DNA from: Planctomycetaceae bacterium
Lineage (GTDB): Bacteria; Planctomycetota; Planctomycetia; Pirellulales; Thermoguttaceae
DNA length: 6,135 nucleotides
Direction: 5' to 3'
Assembly (NCBI GenBank): GCA_031257725.1
Contig: JAIROD010000892.1
Location: forward strand, 1-6,135
In this document: piece by piece, positions 1 through 5,579 of the stretch
Numbering within the stretch: the first letter of the stretch is position 1
Layout: the number at the start of each line of letters is the position of its first letter
Made by a program: the position numbers and the translations under genes
Notes under the pieces: generated by a model
Seen by the model: the letters and a program-made list of their open reading frames with translations, nothing else
Told to the model about the DNA's origin: nothing
Databases searched by the model: none

Positions 1-3
1 TTT

Positions 4-348
4 GTAACTATTCAGTGTATTGTTGGTCTAGTTATTGTAGCAGCCGTTTTTAAACGTTTGCCATCGGGTCAACGCCGCTAGGCGTTTTATGTGAATAACC
101 GCCGGTTTCAACTGGCGGAAAACGCCCCACTAAACTCAACCCCTTTAGGGGTTGCACTAAAAAATATCGTTCAAATTTAATGCCGCTTTAGGACAACCCC
201 TAAAGGGGTTGAGGTGTTGTGTGTCCGCTACCGCCGGTTGAAACCGCCGGTTGAAACCGGCGGTTATTCACGTTGAACCCCTAAAGGGGTTGTTCGTTGT
301 AATAAATCAATCACAAAATGAAAAACCTCCTATCGAGTGAATAGATAC
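4..348 (+). repeat. MITE-like repeat element, copy 1 (left, facing the gene cassette)
   Basis: This non-coding element is bounded by imperfect terminal inverted repeats: GTAACTATTCAGT at 4-16 and AGTGAATAGATAC at 336-348. Inside it runs a fixed series of GC-rich palindromes: a CGCCGCTAGGCG hairpin near 74-87, an imperfect CCGCC/GGCGG hairpin near 101-118, CAACCCCTTTAGGGGTTG at 137-154, its AAA-loop version at 194-211, a partly duplicated CCGCCGGTTGAAA block near 231-266, and a third AACCCC/GGGGTT palindrome near 276-291. The reverse complement of 4943-5272 carries the same blocks in the same order, with most bases matching by eye. No ORF of note lies inside. It is probably a non-autonomous mobile or formerly mobile repeat. 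An outer arm like that of copy 2 could lie beyond the window start. Confidence 0.75.
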
Positions 349-357
349 AATTTTTTT

Positions 358-429
358 AACACGAAATTTCACGAAAAGGATTTTATGGAATTTTTAGTGT
401 GTTTCGTGAAATTTAGTGTGTTTCGTGTT
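358..429. repeat. Short direct and inverted repeats built on TTTCGTG
   Basis: TTTAGTGTGTTTCGTG occurs twice in direct orientation, at 393-408 and 412-427. AAATTTCACGAAA at 364-376 is the reverse complement of TTTCGTGAAATTT at 402-414, and AACACGAAA at 358-366 is that of TTTCGTGTT at 421-429. The block can therefore fold into alternative hairpins. It lies just outside element copy 1 and contains no gene. It looks like a dispersed intergenic repeat of unknown role. Confidence 0.7.
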
Positions 430-523
430 TAAAATAGACAGTTACAAAAAAAGTCTATTAGACCTTTTCTCTAACCCCACAATGCAATTCCAACAACCTT
501 ATTTTCCACCTGATTTTCCTAAC

Positions 524-549
524 AAAACGATTAGACAAAACGATTAGAC
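524..549. repeat. Two tandem copies of a 13-bp unit
   Basis: AAAACGATTAGAC occurs twice without a gap (524-536, 537-549). With only two copies and no gene context, it is most simply a small slippage-type tandem duplication. Confidence 0.8.
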
Positions 550-582
550 AAAAAAACCTTAGCTGCAATGAGAATAATAAAA

Positions 583-636
583 ACTAACCTTATTACCTTA
601 TTGTTCCTCTTTATTTAATAAGGTAATAAGGTTGGT
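583..636. repeat. Perfect 17-bp stem-loop (AACCTTATTACCTTATT)
   Basis: AACCTTATTACCTTATT at 586-602 is followed by a 14-base loop and then its exact reverse complement at 617-633. One G-T wobble and two more pairs extend the stem to 583/636. A related AATAAGG-type sequence recurs at about 776-791 (AATAAGGTAAAAATAAGG), which suggests a repeat family rather than a gene-specific signal. There is no coding gene immediately upstream, so a terminator role is not supported. It may be a small palindromic element. Confidence 0.75.
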
Positions 637-676
637 CTTTTATTTGTCTTTTGGCTACTTGTATGTTTATATAGTT

Positions 677-707
677 CCCTCCAAGAGGGTAATTCCGCCG
701 TAGGCGG
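677..707. repeat. Pair of short GC-rich palindromes
   Basis: CCCTC-CAA-GAGGG lies at 677-689 and CCGCC-GTA-GGCGG at 695-707. Each is a 5-bp stem with a 3-base loop in AT-rich surroundings. The same stem-plus-three-base-loop design occurs in the palindromes at 886-966 and throughout the repeat array after 4916. Confidence 0.65.
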
Positions 708-885
708 AGGTTTTGTTTTCTGCTTTTTTGTTTTTTCGCCGCTAAGGTTTTTGGGTGAATGGTTTTGTTTGAAAATAAGGTAAAAATAAGGTTTGTTAAA
801 GCAATCCAATACCTTTTCGAAAATTCCACTGAAATATTACAAAATTTCCAAACAGTAATCGAATACATTTATCCAATAAAGTGTC

Positions 886-966
886 GTCCCGGCGGGACTT
901 TTGTGGTGTGTTTGCCCTATCCGTATGCTAAAGCATACGGTTAATAAAATGTCGTCCTTGCAGGAC
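886..966. repeat. Cluster of three short palindromes upstream of the first gene
   Basis: GTCCC-GGC-GGGAC lies at 886-898, CCGTATGCTAAAGCATACGG (9-bp stem) at 921-940, and GTCCT-TGC-AGGAC at 954-966. The first and third sit in a repeated context (AATAAA, one or two bases, TGTCGTCC), so they are two copies of one unit with compensated stem changes. They end about 70 bases before the first gene, so an effect on its transcription or on its mRNA leader is possible, but nothing in the sequence shows it. Confidence 0.65.
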
Positions 967-1021
967 TAATAAAAATTAAAATAGACAGTTACCATTAGTA
1001 TTCAGATGGAATTTTTTTGTG

Positions 1022-1029
1022 AAGGGAGG
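1022..1029 (+). promoter_or_regulatory. Strong Shine-Dalgarno sequence deciding the start at 1037
   Basis: AAGGGAGG lies 7 bases before the ATG at 1037. The reading frame could also be opened at GTG 1019, but this motif would then lie inside the coding sequence, and the signal peptide would gain six unhelpful residues (MKGGNS). The ATG at 1037 is therefore preferred. Confidence 0.85.
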
Positions 1030-1036
1030 CAATAGT

Positions 1037-2110
1037 ATGAAATATGAAACGGTTCTTGTTCAATGGGTTTCATTATTGGTGTTGTTCGGGGCATCTGTTT
1101 TCGCAGAGGAGTGTGTATTTGCTCCGACTGAAGAGCAACGGGTACTATTGAAGGAAGGGATTGAATACACCAAAGAATTGGAAAAACGGTACTCTAATCT
1201 CACGATGGAAGGGTCGACCGAACATCTTGATTTATACAATCCGGAAGAGGAAAAACATTTTACAAAGCATTTTCGTTTTATACGGATTGGGCATGAATAT
1301 TGCTCTCTTGAAGTTCGGGCATTCTATCAAGGAGAGGGTAGCGGAGCGTCGGAAGCATTCCATGCGTACCATTTGATCAATCCCAGAGCAAGTTATCGAT
1401 TTTCGGCGCAAGGACTGAATGATCCCCCCACATTCGTGTTGGACGAAAAAGTTAAAATAGAGGATCACGAACACTTGGTAGGAATGATAGATTATCTTGT
1501 ACATTCTAATTGGGAGACTGGCTCCGCCCCTTATGGCATGTCTGTTGATTTGTCGTGCCCTTTTGATATTTCTACAGCGCGAGTGGCTTCACCCAAGCAG
1601 GGGGGATACATTAAAGGAATTACAGAGGAGGTTATTGACGGGAAAAGGATGGTCACGCTCAAAATGGGCTATTATTATGGAAATCCAGAGTCGAATGGCG
1701 AGGTTTCTTTTTACCGTGACTACTATTGGGCAATGAAAGATGCGATGATTGAAGGTATTCGCTCGGACACAGAAAAAATTGGTTTTGTATACAAAACAAG
1801 CAATGTCTATGATTTCTCCGATACTTTTCCGAAGTTAAAAAAAACAACCTTGGAAACTTGGGATGCTGAGGGTAAAAAACTGCTTGAATCAGAGATTAGC
1901 ACCATTACGAGCATAGACTTTACAGTGCCGGATGTTACCGCCTTTGATCCCAAACGGTATATCAGTGGTAAACAAGAGGAGGATTGGGATACTCTCCTGC
2001 CAACAACACGGCGTTTCACGTCTGGACAGATTGCCGGATTCATTATCGGGATTCTGTTGATTGTCTGGGGACTTGTGTTAATGTTGAAGAAAACCCGAAG
2101 TGCAAAATGA
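1037..2110 (+). CDS. Exported protein with C-terminal membrane anchor, possible LolA-like body
   Basis: This 357-residue protein is not recognised by name. Residues 1-23 form a signal peptide with hydrophobic core VSLLVLFGASVFA and a likely signal peptidase I cut after A23. Residues 24 to about 325 are a soluble, outward-facing body rich in alternating beta-type segments. Residues 332-350 form a single membrane helix with a GxxxG pattern, followed by a basic tail (KKTRSAK), so the expected topology is type I, body outside, tail inside. The N-terminal body segment (LEKRYSNLTMEGS) and the C-terminal stretch ending in FDPKRY vaguely recall LolA-like lipid-binding folds, but this is inference without a clear motif. 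Its architecture matches the gene at 3789, with no obvious close sequence identity. Its stop overlaps the next start by ATGA, implying translational coupling. Confidence 0.85.
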   Translation: MKYETVLVQWVSLLVLFGASVFAEECVFAPTEEQRVLLKEGIEYTKELEKRYSNLTMEGSTEHLDLYNPEEEKHFTKHFRFIRIGHEYCSLEVRAFYQGEGSGASEAFHAYHLINPRASYRFSAQGLNDPPTFVLDEKVKIEDHEHLVGMIDYLVHSNWETGSAPYGMSVDLSCPFDISTARVASPKQGGYIKGITEEVIDGKRMVTLKMGYYYGNPESNGEVSFYRDYYWAMKDAMIEGIRSDTEKIGFVYKTSNVYDFSDTFPKLKKTTLETWDAEGKKLLESEISTITSIDFTVPDVTAFDPKRYISGKQEEDWDTLLPTTRRFTSGQIAGFIIGILLIVWGLVLMLKKTRSAK

Positions 2111-2577
2111 ATAAATTATCCGTTGCCCTGTTTTGGTTGTCGTTCTCGATGTTTTGTGCCGTAGCTGGTTTCTGTTTGATGCAGATTCTTTTTCCTTTTG
2201 GTGTGTTTCGTCCGGCAATTGCTTGTGATGCAAAAGTTTTAGAGTTAGGGACAGTTAACAGCGATGCAAAAATTGATTGTCGATTTGAAATAAAGAATAT
2301 GGGTAATCGACAGTTGTTGTTTCGCGAAGTTGTACCGGCATGTGGCAGCGGCAATGATCTTGAAAACCTGAATTTCTCGCTTACCCCTTTGAAGTCCGGC
2401 GAGCTGCGGGAATGTTCGTTCCTGTTTCGTCCTCGGCTTCTCCAAGGTGATATTACGAAAAAAGTGGTGGTTTTTTCGAACGACCCTAAGTCTCCCCGAT
2501 TTGTTTTGTCTCTCCATGTTACCGTTGTTCCTGTAGCCCCAACAGTTCCTTTGGAGGAACCGACGCTTGCCCCATGA
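2107..2577 (+). CDS. DUF1573 domain protein, membrane-anchored
   Basis: This is a 156-residue protein. Residues 4-33 are strongly hydrophobic and should act as a signal anchor or uncleaved signal. Residues about 43-141 match the DUF1573 pattern, an Ig-like ASH-type fold: ELGTV (46-50), FEIKNMGNRQL (60-70), a Cys-Gly turn at 79-80, a PLKSGE turn (94-99) and SNDPKSP (124-130). The tail from 142 is proline-rich. DUF1573 proteins are common in Planctomycetota and Bacteroidota envelopes, but their role is unknown. The usual CGC motif is CGS here, so the second cysteine is missing; C58 and C103 are further cysteines in the domain. The start at 2107 is chosen because it makes ATGA with the upstream stop and directly precedes the hydrophobic segment. 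No Shine-Dalgarno sequence is evident, consistent with coupling. A longer reading from 1984 would overlap the upstream gene by over 100 bases. Confidence 0.85.
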   Translation: MNKLSVALFWLSFSMFCAVAGFCLMQILFPFGVFRPAIACDAKVLELGTVNSDAKIDCRFEIKNMGNRQLLFREVVPACGSGNDLENLNFSLTPLKSGELRECSFLFRPRLLQGDITKKVVVFSNDPKSPRFVLSLHVTVVPVAPTVPLEEPTLAP

Positions 2578-2598
2578 TTGAATAACGTATAATATAAT

Positions 2599-2667
2599 CC
2601 CGAACATAGAAGTTAAGCTTTCGAAGCCGATGATAGTAAACAAATTGCGAAAGTAGGTACCGCCGGA
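2599..2667 (+). pseudogene. 5S rRNA-like remnant lacking the 5' third
   Basis: The conserved blocks of bacterial 5S rRNA appear in order with near-normal spacing: CCCGAAC (loop C, 2599-2605), GAAGTTAAGC (helix III/loop B side, 2609-2618), AGCCGATGATA (2625-2635) and GCGAAAGTAGG (loop E/helix IV side, 2647-2657), then ACCGCCGGA (2659-2667) where the 3' strand of helix I should be. A short helix III can form (AAC, TAT upstream with ATA, GTT downstream). The 5' strand of helix I would need TCCGGCGGT about 35-40 bases upstream of 2599, and it is absent; that position is the coding end of the DUF1573 gene. I read this as a truncated or decayed 5S copy; a structured RNA that converged on 5S is less likely. 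Confidence 0.55.
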
Positions 2668-2685
2668 GTTTTGTGTGTGTAACGT

Positions 2686-2699
2686 AGAGAGTTGTCTCT
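2686..2699 (+). terminator. Weak stem-loop after the 5S-like remnant
   Basis: AGAGA-GTTG-TCTCT forms a perfect 5-bp stem with a 4-base loop. It is followed by only one more T, so it is not a classical intrinsic terminator. It could mark the end of the first transcription unit or of the former 5S transcript, but its strength is doubtful. Confidence 0.2.
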
Positions 2700-2746
2700 T
2701 GTGCATCCCTGCGTAAATTCGACTAATTTAAGAAAGGAAAAATTGA

Positions 2747-3058
2747 ATGACTAGAAATAATTTGTTTTTGTTTGTAGTAGTAGCTGTGTTTTCGTTTTCA
2801 ATCTGCTATGTAGTATCACATTGTAAAGCAGATTCTTGTACAACAAAAGCGGCTGTGTGTAATTATGAAATAAATCCCTATAGACAATGTTTGAATGGTG
2901 TCGCGTCATTATCAATAATGGCGACAGGAGAACCTGGTACCAAAGATGCACATACTACAGGATTACATTGTGGATTTGTCTGGAAAAAGTTTTTAGGTGT
3001 AGTCTATGACAAGACTACGAGTACGTGTGGTACTGGAGCCCATACTTCGTGTATATAG
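2747..3058 (+). CDS. Small exported cysteine-rich protein
   Basis: This 103-residue protein belongs to no family I recognise. Residues 5-24 form a hydrophobic signal or anchor segment (LFLFVVVAVFSFSICYVV), and a cut after CKA (residue 28) would fit signal peptidase I. The mature part has six cysteines, at residues 31, 38, 48, 75, 94 and 102, enough for three disulfides, with C20 and C26 in the leader. It is glycine- and threonine-rich toward the end (CGTGAHTSC) and lacks further hydrophobic or catalytic motifs. AAAGGA at 2733-2738, eight bases before the ATG, supports the start. It lies 169 bases after the DUF1573 gene on the same strand. A structural peptide, toxin-like peptide or surface protein are all possible. 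The signal peptide, good ribosome site and intact frame make it a convincing real gene. Confidence 0.75.
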   Translation: MTRNNLFLFVVVAVFSFSICYVVSHCKADSCTTKAAVCNYEINPYRQCLNGVASLSIMATGEPGTKDAHTTGLHCGFVWKKFLGVVYDKTTSTCGTGAHTSCI

Positions 3059-3120
3059 AACTTCTTGCCTGATTAGAGGCAGAGGTACACACGAAAAAAT
3101 GTCGCTAATACTTCATATAT

Positions 3121-3317
3121 TATATACTCAAACTGTAAATAACAGATACACAAAAATCAAAAAATAGCCTATTTTTCCTTGATAATGGGAATATGTTCGC
3201 CAATTTTGAGTGGTCAAAAATCGCAAAAATTTCCCCTGTTTTAAATTGACATAAACTGTTGATAAATAAGGACTTATAAATTTGATAATTTATTTTATTT
3301 ACAGTTTGAGTTATATA
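3121..3317. mobile_element. Possible small MITE with TTATTTACAGTTTGAGT ends
   Basis: ACTCAAACTGTAAATAA (3126-3142) and its exact reverse complement TTATTTACAGTTTGAGT (3295-3311) enclose about 150 bases. The match extends outward through TATATA with one extra base on the right side. The interior is AT-rich and non-coding, with a small AAAAATA/TATTTTT palindrome at 3160-3176. The size and inverted ends fit a non-autonomous element. A long-range stem in an mRNA is the alternative. Confidence 0.5.
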
Positions 3318-3330
3318 TTTATTGCTTAGT

Positions 3331-3462
3331 GATATACTCATTACACTTTAATTTTCGGTTTTTGAGAAAAATATACAGGATGCGTTTTGTCCTTAAAAAC
3401 AGAGCATATCCAGCAATTGCTTCAAAAACAAAAACCGAAATTTTAAGTGAAAAAAGTATATC
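3331..3462. repeat. Long imperfect palindrome, possible structured element
   Basis: The left arm (3331-3364) pairs with the right arm (3429-3462). GATATAC matches GTATATC exactly, a 6-base internal loop follows on each side, and the next 21 bases pair at 19 positions, including the TTTCGGTTTTTG core. Inside, ATGC-GTTTT at about 3380-3388 pairs with AAAAC and, after AGA, with GCAT near 3395-3406, giving a nested hairpin. No coding sequence is present. It could be a palindromic mobile element or a folded non-coding RNA. ATATACTCA near its left end (3332-3340) also occurs at the left end of the neighbouring inverted repeat (3122-3130), so the two may be related. Confidence 0.55.
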
Positions 3463-3611
3463 TTGAACGCAAGTTACGGAATGTAAGGAAATTGACTTTT
3501 ATCGCGTGAATTATCAATCGTGATCAGACGTTTGACCTATAAAATATAGTATTTTGAACTGCCCCTTTTTGAAAAACGCTTCCCTTCACGTTGATATATT
3601 GATTGCCACTC

Positions 3612-3653
3612 TTTTTTATTTTTTCGCTGTTATTGTAGCGAAAAAATAAAAAA
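3612..3653. repeat. Perfect 17-bp AT-rich hairpin upstream of the LolA-like gene
   Basis: Positions 3612-3628 (six T, A, six T, CGCT) pair exactly with 3637-3653 around an 8-base loop, GTTATTGT. The T tract precedes and the A tract follows the CGCT/AGCG core on either strand, the reverse of an intrinsic terminator. It lies about 135 bases before the gene at 3789, so it may be a cruciform-prone or regulatory site, or a small element. Confidence 0.7.
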
Positions 3654-3788
3654 ATTGATACAACAAAGAAAAATATTGAAACTTCGCGAATACAACGACA
3701 AGCCATGTCGGATATTATTTACTTCAAAATATCATAGAATTTTAATAACTTAAAATTTATAACAATTCAGTAATAACTCTAAAGACAA

Positions 3789-4832
3789 ATGCAGAATACT
3801 TTACATTTATACAGATTGACAGTTTTTGTGATGTCTTACTTGGCAGTTTCTGTATATCAGGGAGTTGCCGCTGAATTGGAAGATATTCATCAAACGGCAT
3901 TACAAATGCCAGTTATTCTACGATCATATCAGTTTTCTTTCAGTTTGCGAGATAATCCCAATTCCACAACTTGCCAAAAAGTCGATGTATGGCAATCCGG
4001 TAGTAATATAAAAACTAATAATATCTGGATATTGCCAGAAGGAGAAAAATTTGATCCTTTGATCTCCGATACAGAGTATGCCTTTAATGGGATAGACTAT
4101 CAATGGTTTATTGCTGGGCACCAAGCTCTGACATTTTCAAAGAAATGTAGACACCCTACCCCTTATTGGACACCAAGTCCTTTAATGTACCCTTATTATT
4201 GGATTGCAGGTCAGCAAACAAATTGGTCTGATATTAAAGATCGGGTGAAATGGGATATGCGATTTAAAGAAGCGAGATATGTGGGACAAAAAAATGAAAA
4301 CAATATACACTTTGAGATAGTTTCATTTTCGTTTCCGCAGATGAATATGGATAAAGTACATGTCTATTTTGCAAAAAATCTCAATTATTATCCTCTTAAA
4401 TTTTGGGGATATAAAGCAGGATATAACAATGGTTCCCCAGTATTGGAGGTTCAGGTAACCCAATTCAAAACTTTTGATGTTAATGGAATGTTGTTTGTTT
4501 TCCCGTTAAATGTGGAGTTACATGTTGGAACCAATGAGGAAGATTCGATCAATATGTATTGGACTGTTTTCGAATCTTCAATACAAATTAATCCACAATT
4601 GGATGAAGATTTATTTACAATTTCACCTTCACGAGCGATAACCGTAACTGATTTTGACAAGGAACTCGAAAAGGGCGTAACACCATCTTTTCGAGTTGCT
4701 GATGATGGGCGGGATATAATTGTAGAGTTACCGAAGGCTGCTTGGAATTTACGATGGGTCATTTTTGTTGCAAATAATTTTATTTTACTTAGTCTTTTAT
4801 TATACCTTTTTTTGCGAAGGAAAAAAAGATAA
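3789..4832 (+). CDS. Exported LolA-like protein with C-terminal membrane anchor
   Basis: This is a 347-residue protein. Residues 1-28 form a signal peptide (core LTVFVMSYLAVSVY, likely cut after VAA). The body, about 29-318, has alternating beta segments such as YAFNGIDYQWF, YYPLKFWGYK and VLEVQVTQFKTFDVNGMLFVFPLNVEL. The order of these, then a segment ending IQINPQLDEDLFTISPS and a VTDFD turn, resembles LolA-like/outer-membrane-lipoprotein-sorting folds, which bind lipid in a half-barrel; this assignment is inferred. Residues about 323-342 form a membrane helix followed by RRKKR, so the body should face outward. The start at 3789 has only a poor ribosome site (AAAGACAA); M15 would lose part of the signal peptide. 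It shares architecture with the gene at 1037 but is visibly more AT-rich, and no DUF1573 gene follows before the repeat element at 4916. Confidence 0.8.
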   Translation: MQNTLHLYRLTVFVMSYLAVSVYQGVAAELEDIHQTALQMPVILRSYQFSFSLRDNPNSTTCQKVDVWQSGSNIKTNNIWILPEGEKFDPLISDTEYAFNGIDYQWFIAGHQALTFSKKCRHPTPYWTPSPLMYPYYWIAGQQTNWSDIKDRVKWDMRFKEARYVGQKNENNIHFEIVSFSFPQMNMDKVHVYFAKNLNYYPLKFWGYKAGYNNGSPVLEVQVTQFKTFDVNGMLFVFPLNVELHVGTNEEDSINMYWTVFESSIQINPQLDEDLFTISPSRAITVTDFDKELEKGVTPSFRVADDGRDIIVELPKAAWNLRWVIFVANNFILLSLLLYLFLRRKKR

Positions 4833-4915
4833 TTACTGATTGTTTCGGATTTTATGGGGTAATCCAGATAAGTCAATGAAAGGGATCGCCTACCTCTGAA
4901 TTAACCTAAACAAGA

Positions 4916-5297
4916 GTAATATATCAGTGGAATATTTTTTTTGTATCTATTCACTAGATTGGATGTTTTACATTTTGCGGTTGATTTATTACAAGCAACA
5001 CCCCCTTTAGGGGTTCAACGTGAATAACCGCCGCCAGTTAGTAGATACTGAACCGGCGGTAACGGACGCACAACCACCTCAACCCCTTTAGGGGTTGTCC
5101 AATAGATCTCGCGTTTTGTGGTCAACCCCTAAAGGGGTTGAGTTTCGTGGGGTGCTTTTCCGCCGGTTGAAACTGGCGGTTATTCACAGTAAACGCCTAG
5201 CGGCGTTGACCCGATGGCAGACGTTTAAAAACGGCAGATACACAACTAGACCAACAATCCACTGAATAGTTAAAAAAATATTCCACTGATATATTAC
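4916..5297 (-). repeat. MITE-like repeat element, copy 2 (inverted relative to copy 1)
   Basis: The ends, 4916-4941 and 5272-5297, are exact 26-base inverted repeats starting GTAATATATCAGTGG. Nested just inside are GTATCTATTCACT (4943-4955) and ACTGAATAGTTA (5261-5272). Read on the minus strand, the interior repeats copy 1 block by block: the ACGCCTAGCGGCGT hairpin, CCGCC/GGCGG hairpin, three AACCCC/GGGGTT palindromes, and the TAATAAATCAA segment. The main difference is the CCGCCGG block (about 5030-5060), which is duplicated in copy 1 and interrupted by AGTATCTACTAAC here. It has no coding capacity. It begins 83 bases after the stop of the LolA-like gene. Confidence 0.8.
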
Positions 5298-5304
5298 TTT
5301 TTTT

Positions 5305-5569
5305 GTAATTATTCAGTAAATTGGTCATTCGATGGTAGGCAACCTTTCGCCGAAGGGTTTTCACCCACGGTTGCGTTGCCGCTAGGCAACAGTGAATCAG
5401 ATTCGATTGGGCAATTGGTGTTTCCAACTGGTTTGGAAACCGATTGCTGGCGGGAAACAGGGGCAAGTCGGCTATCGCAGTATTAGTCAAAAAACCGCTC
5501 GGCGAGCGGTTGCCTACCTCTTGATTATTGGACTGATGATAAATAATAGGATCGCTACTGAATAGTTAC
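5305..5569. repeat. Repeat module 3 with the same 13-bp boundary motif, different interior
   Basis: GTAATTATTCAGT (5305-5317) and ACTGAATAGTTAC (5557-5569) form the ends. The interior is unlike copies 1 and 2: GGTAGGCAACC (5334-5344) pairs with GGTTGCCTACC (5508-5518), and enclosed are the hairpins GTTGCC-GCTA-GGCAAC near 5374-5389 and ACCGCTC-GGC-GAGCGGT (5494-5510). The minus-strand coding reading across it is judged accidental because it has no ribosome site and tracks the palindromes. It is separated from copy 2 by seven T. Confidence 0.65.
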
Positions 5570-5579
5570 AAAAAAATAT

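Larger units (their letters stand above)
429..992. repeat. Interval bounded by a 17-bp direct repeat
   Basis: TTAAAATAGACAGTTAC is present exactly at 429-445 and 976-992. The last bases, AGTTAC, match the end of the 13-base boundary motif (ACTGAATAGTTAC) used by the other repeat modules in this window, so this interval may be another, more decayed module. It contains several small palindromes and no convincing gene. A coding reading on the plus strand at 759-944 runs through the palindromes at its end and is judged spurious. Confidence 0.5.

Noticed and set aside
611..868. Minus-strand 85-codon open frame
   Set aside because: The sequence is low in complexity, it crosses a hairpin and two palindromes, and it has no start signal or recognisable domain.
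759..944. Plus-strand 61-codon open frame in the upstream non-coding region
   Set aside because: It has no ribosome site, and its second half translates the palindromes at 886-898 and 921-940, so the frame is a by-product of repeats.
958..986. Sigma-70-like promoter (TTGCAG plus ATAGAC) before the first gene
   Set aside because: The -10 match is poor and falls inside the 17-base direct repeat; nothing else supports transcription starting there.
2245..2706. Minus-strand 153-codon open frame
   Set aside because: It lies antisense to the well-supported DUF1573 gene and the 5S-like stretch, and the translation shows no domain.
3066..3081. TGCCT-GATTAG-AGGCA stem-loop after the small cysteine-rich gene
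   Set aside because: The stem is only 5 bp and no T tract follows, so a terminator call is not supported.
4451..4876. Minus-strand 141-codon open frame
   Set aside because: It is antisense to the end of the LolA-like gene, whose signal peptide, body and anchor are coherent in the plus frame.
5197..5490. Minus-strand 97-codon open frame
   Set aside because: It runs from module 3 through the spacer into element copy 2, following repeat palindromes, so it is not a plausible protein.
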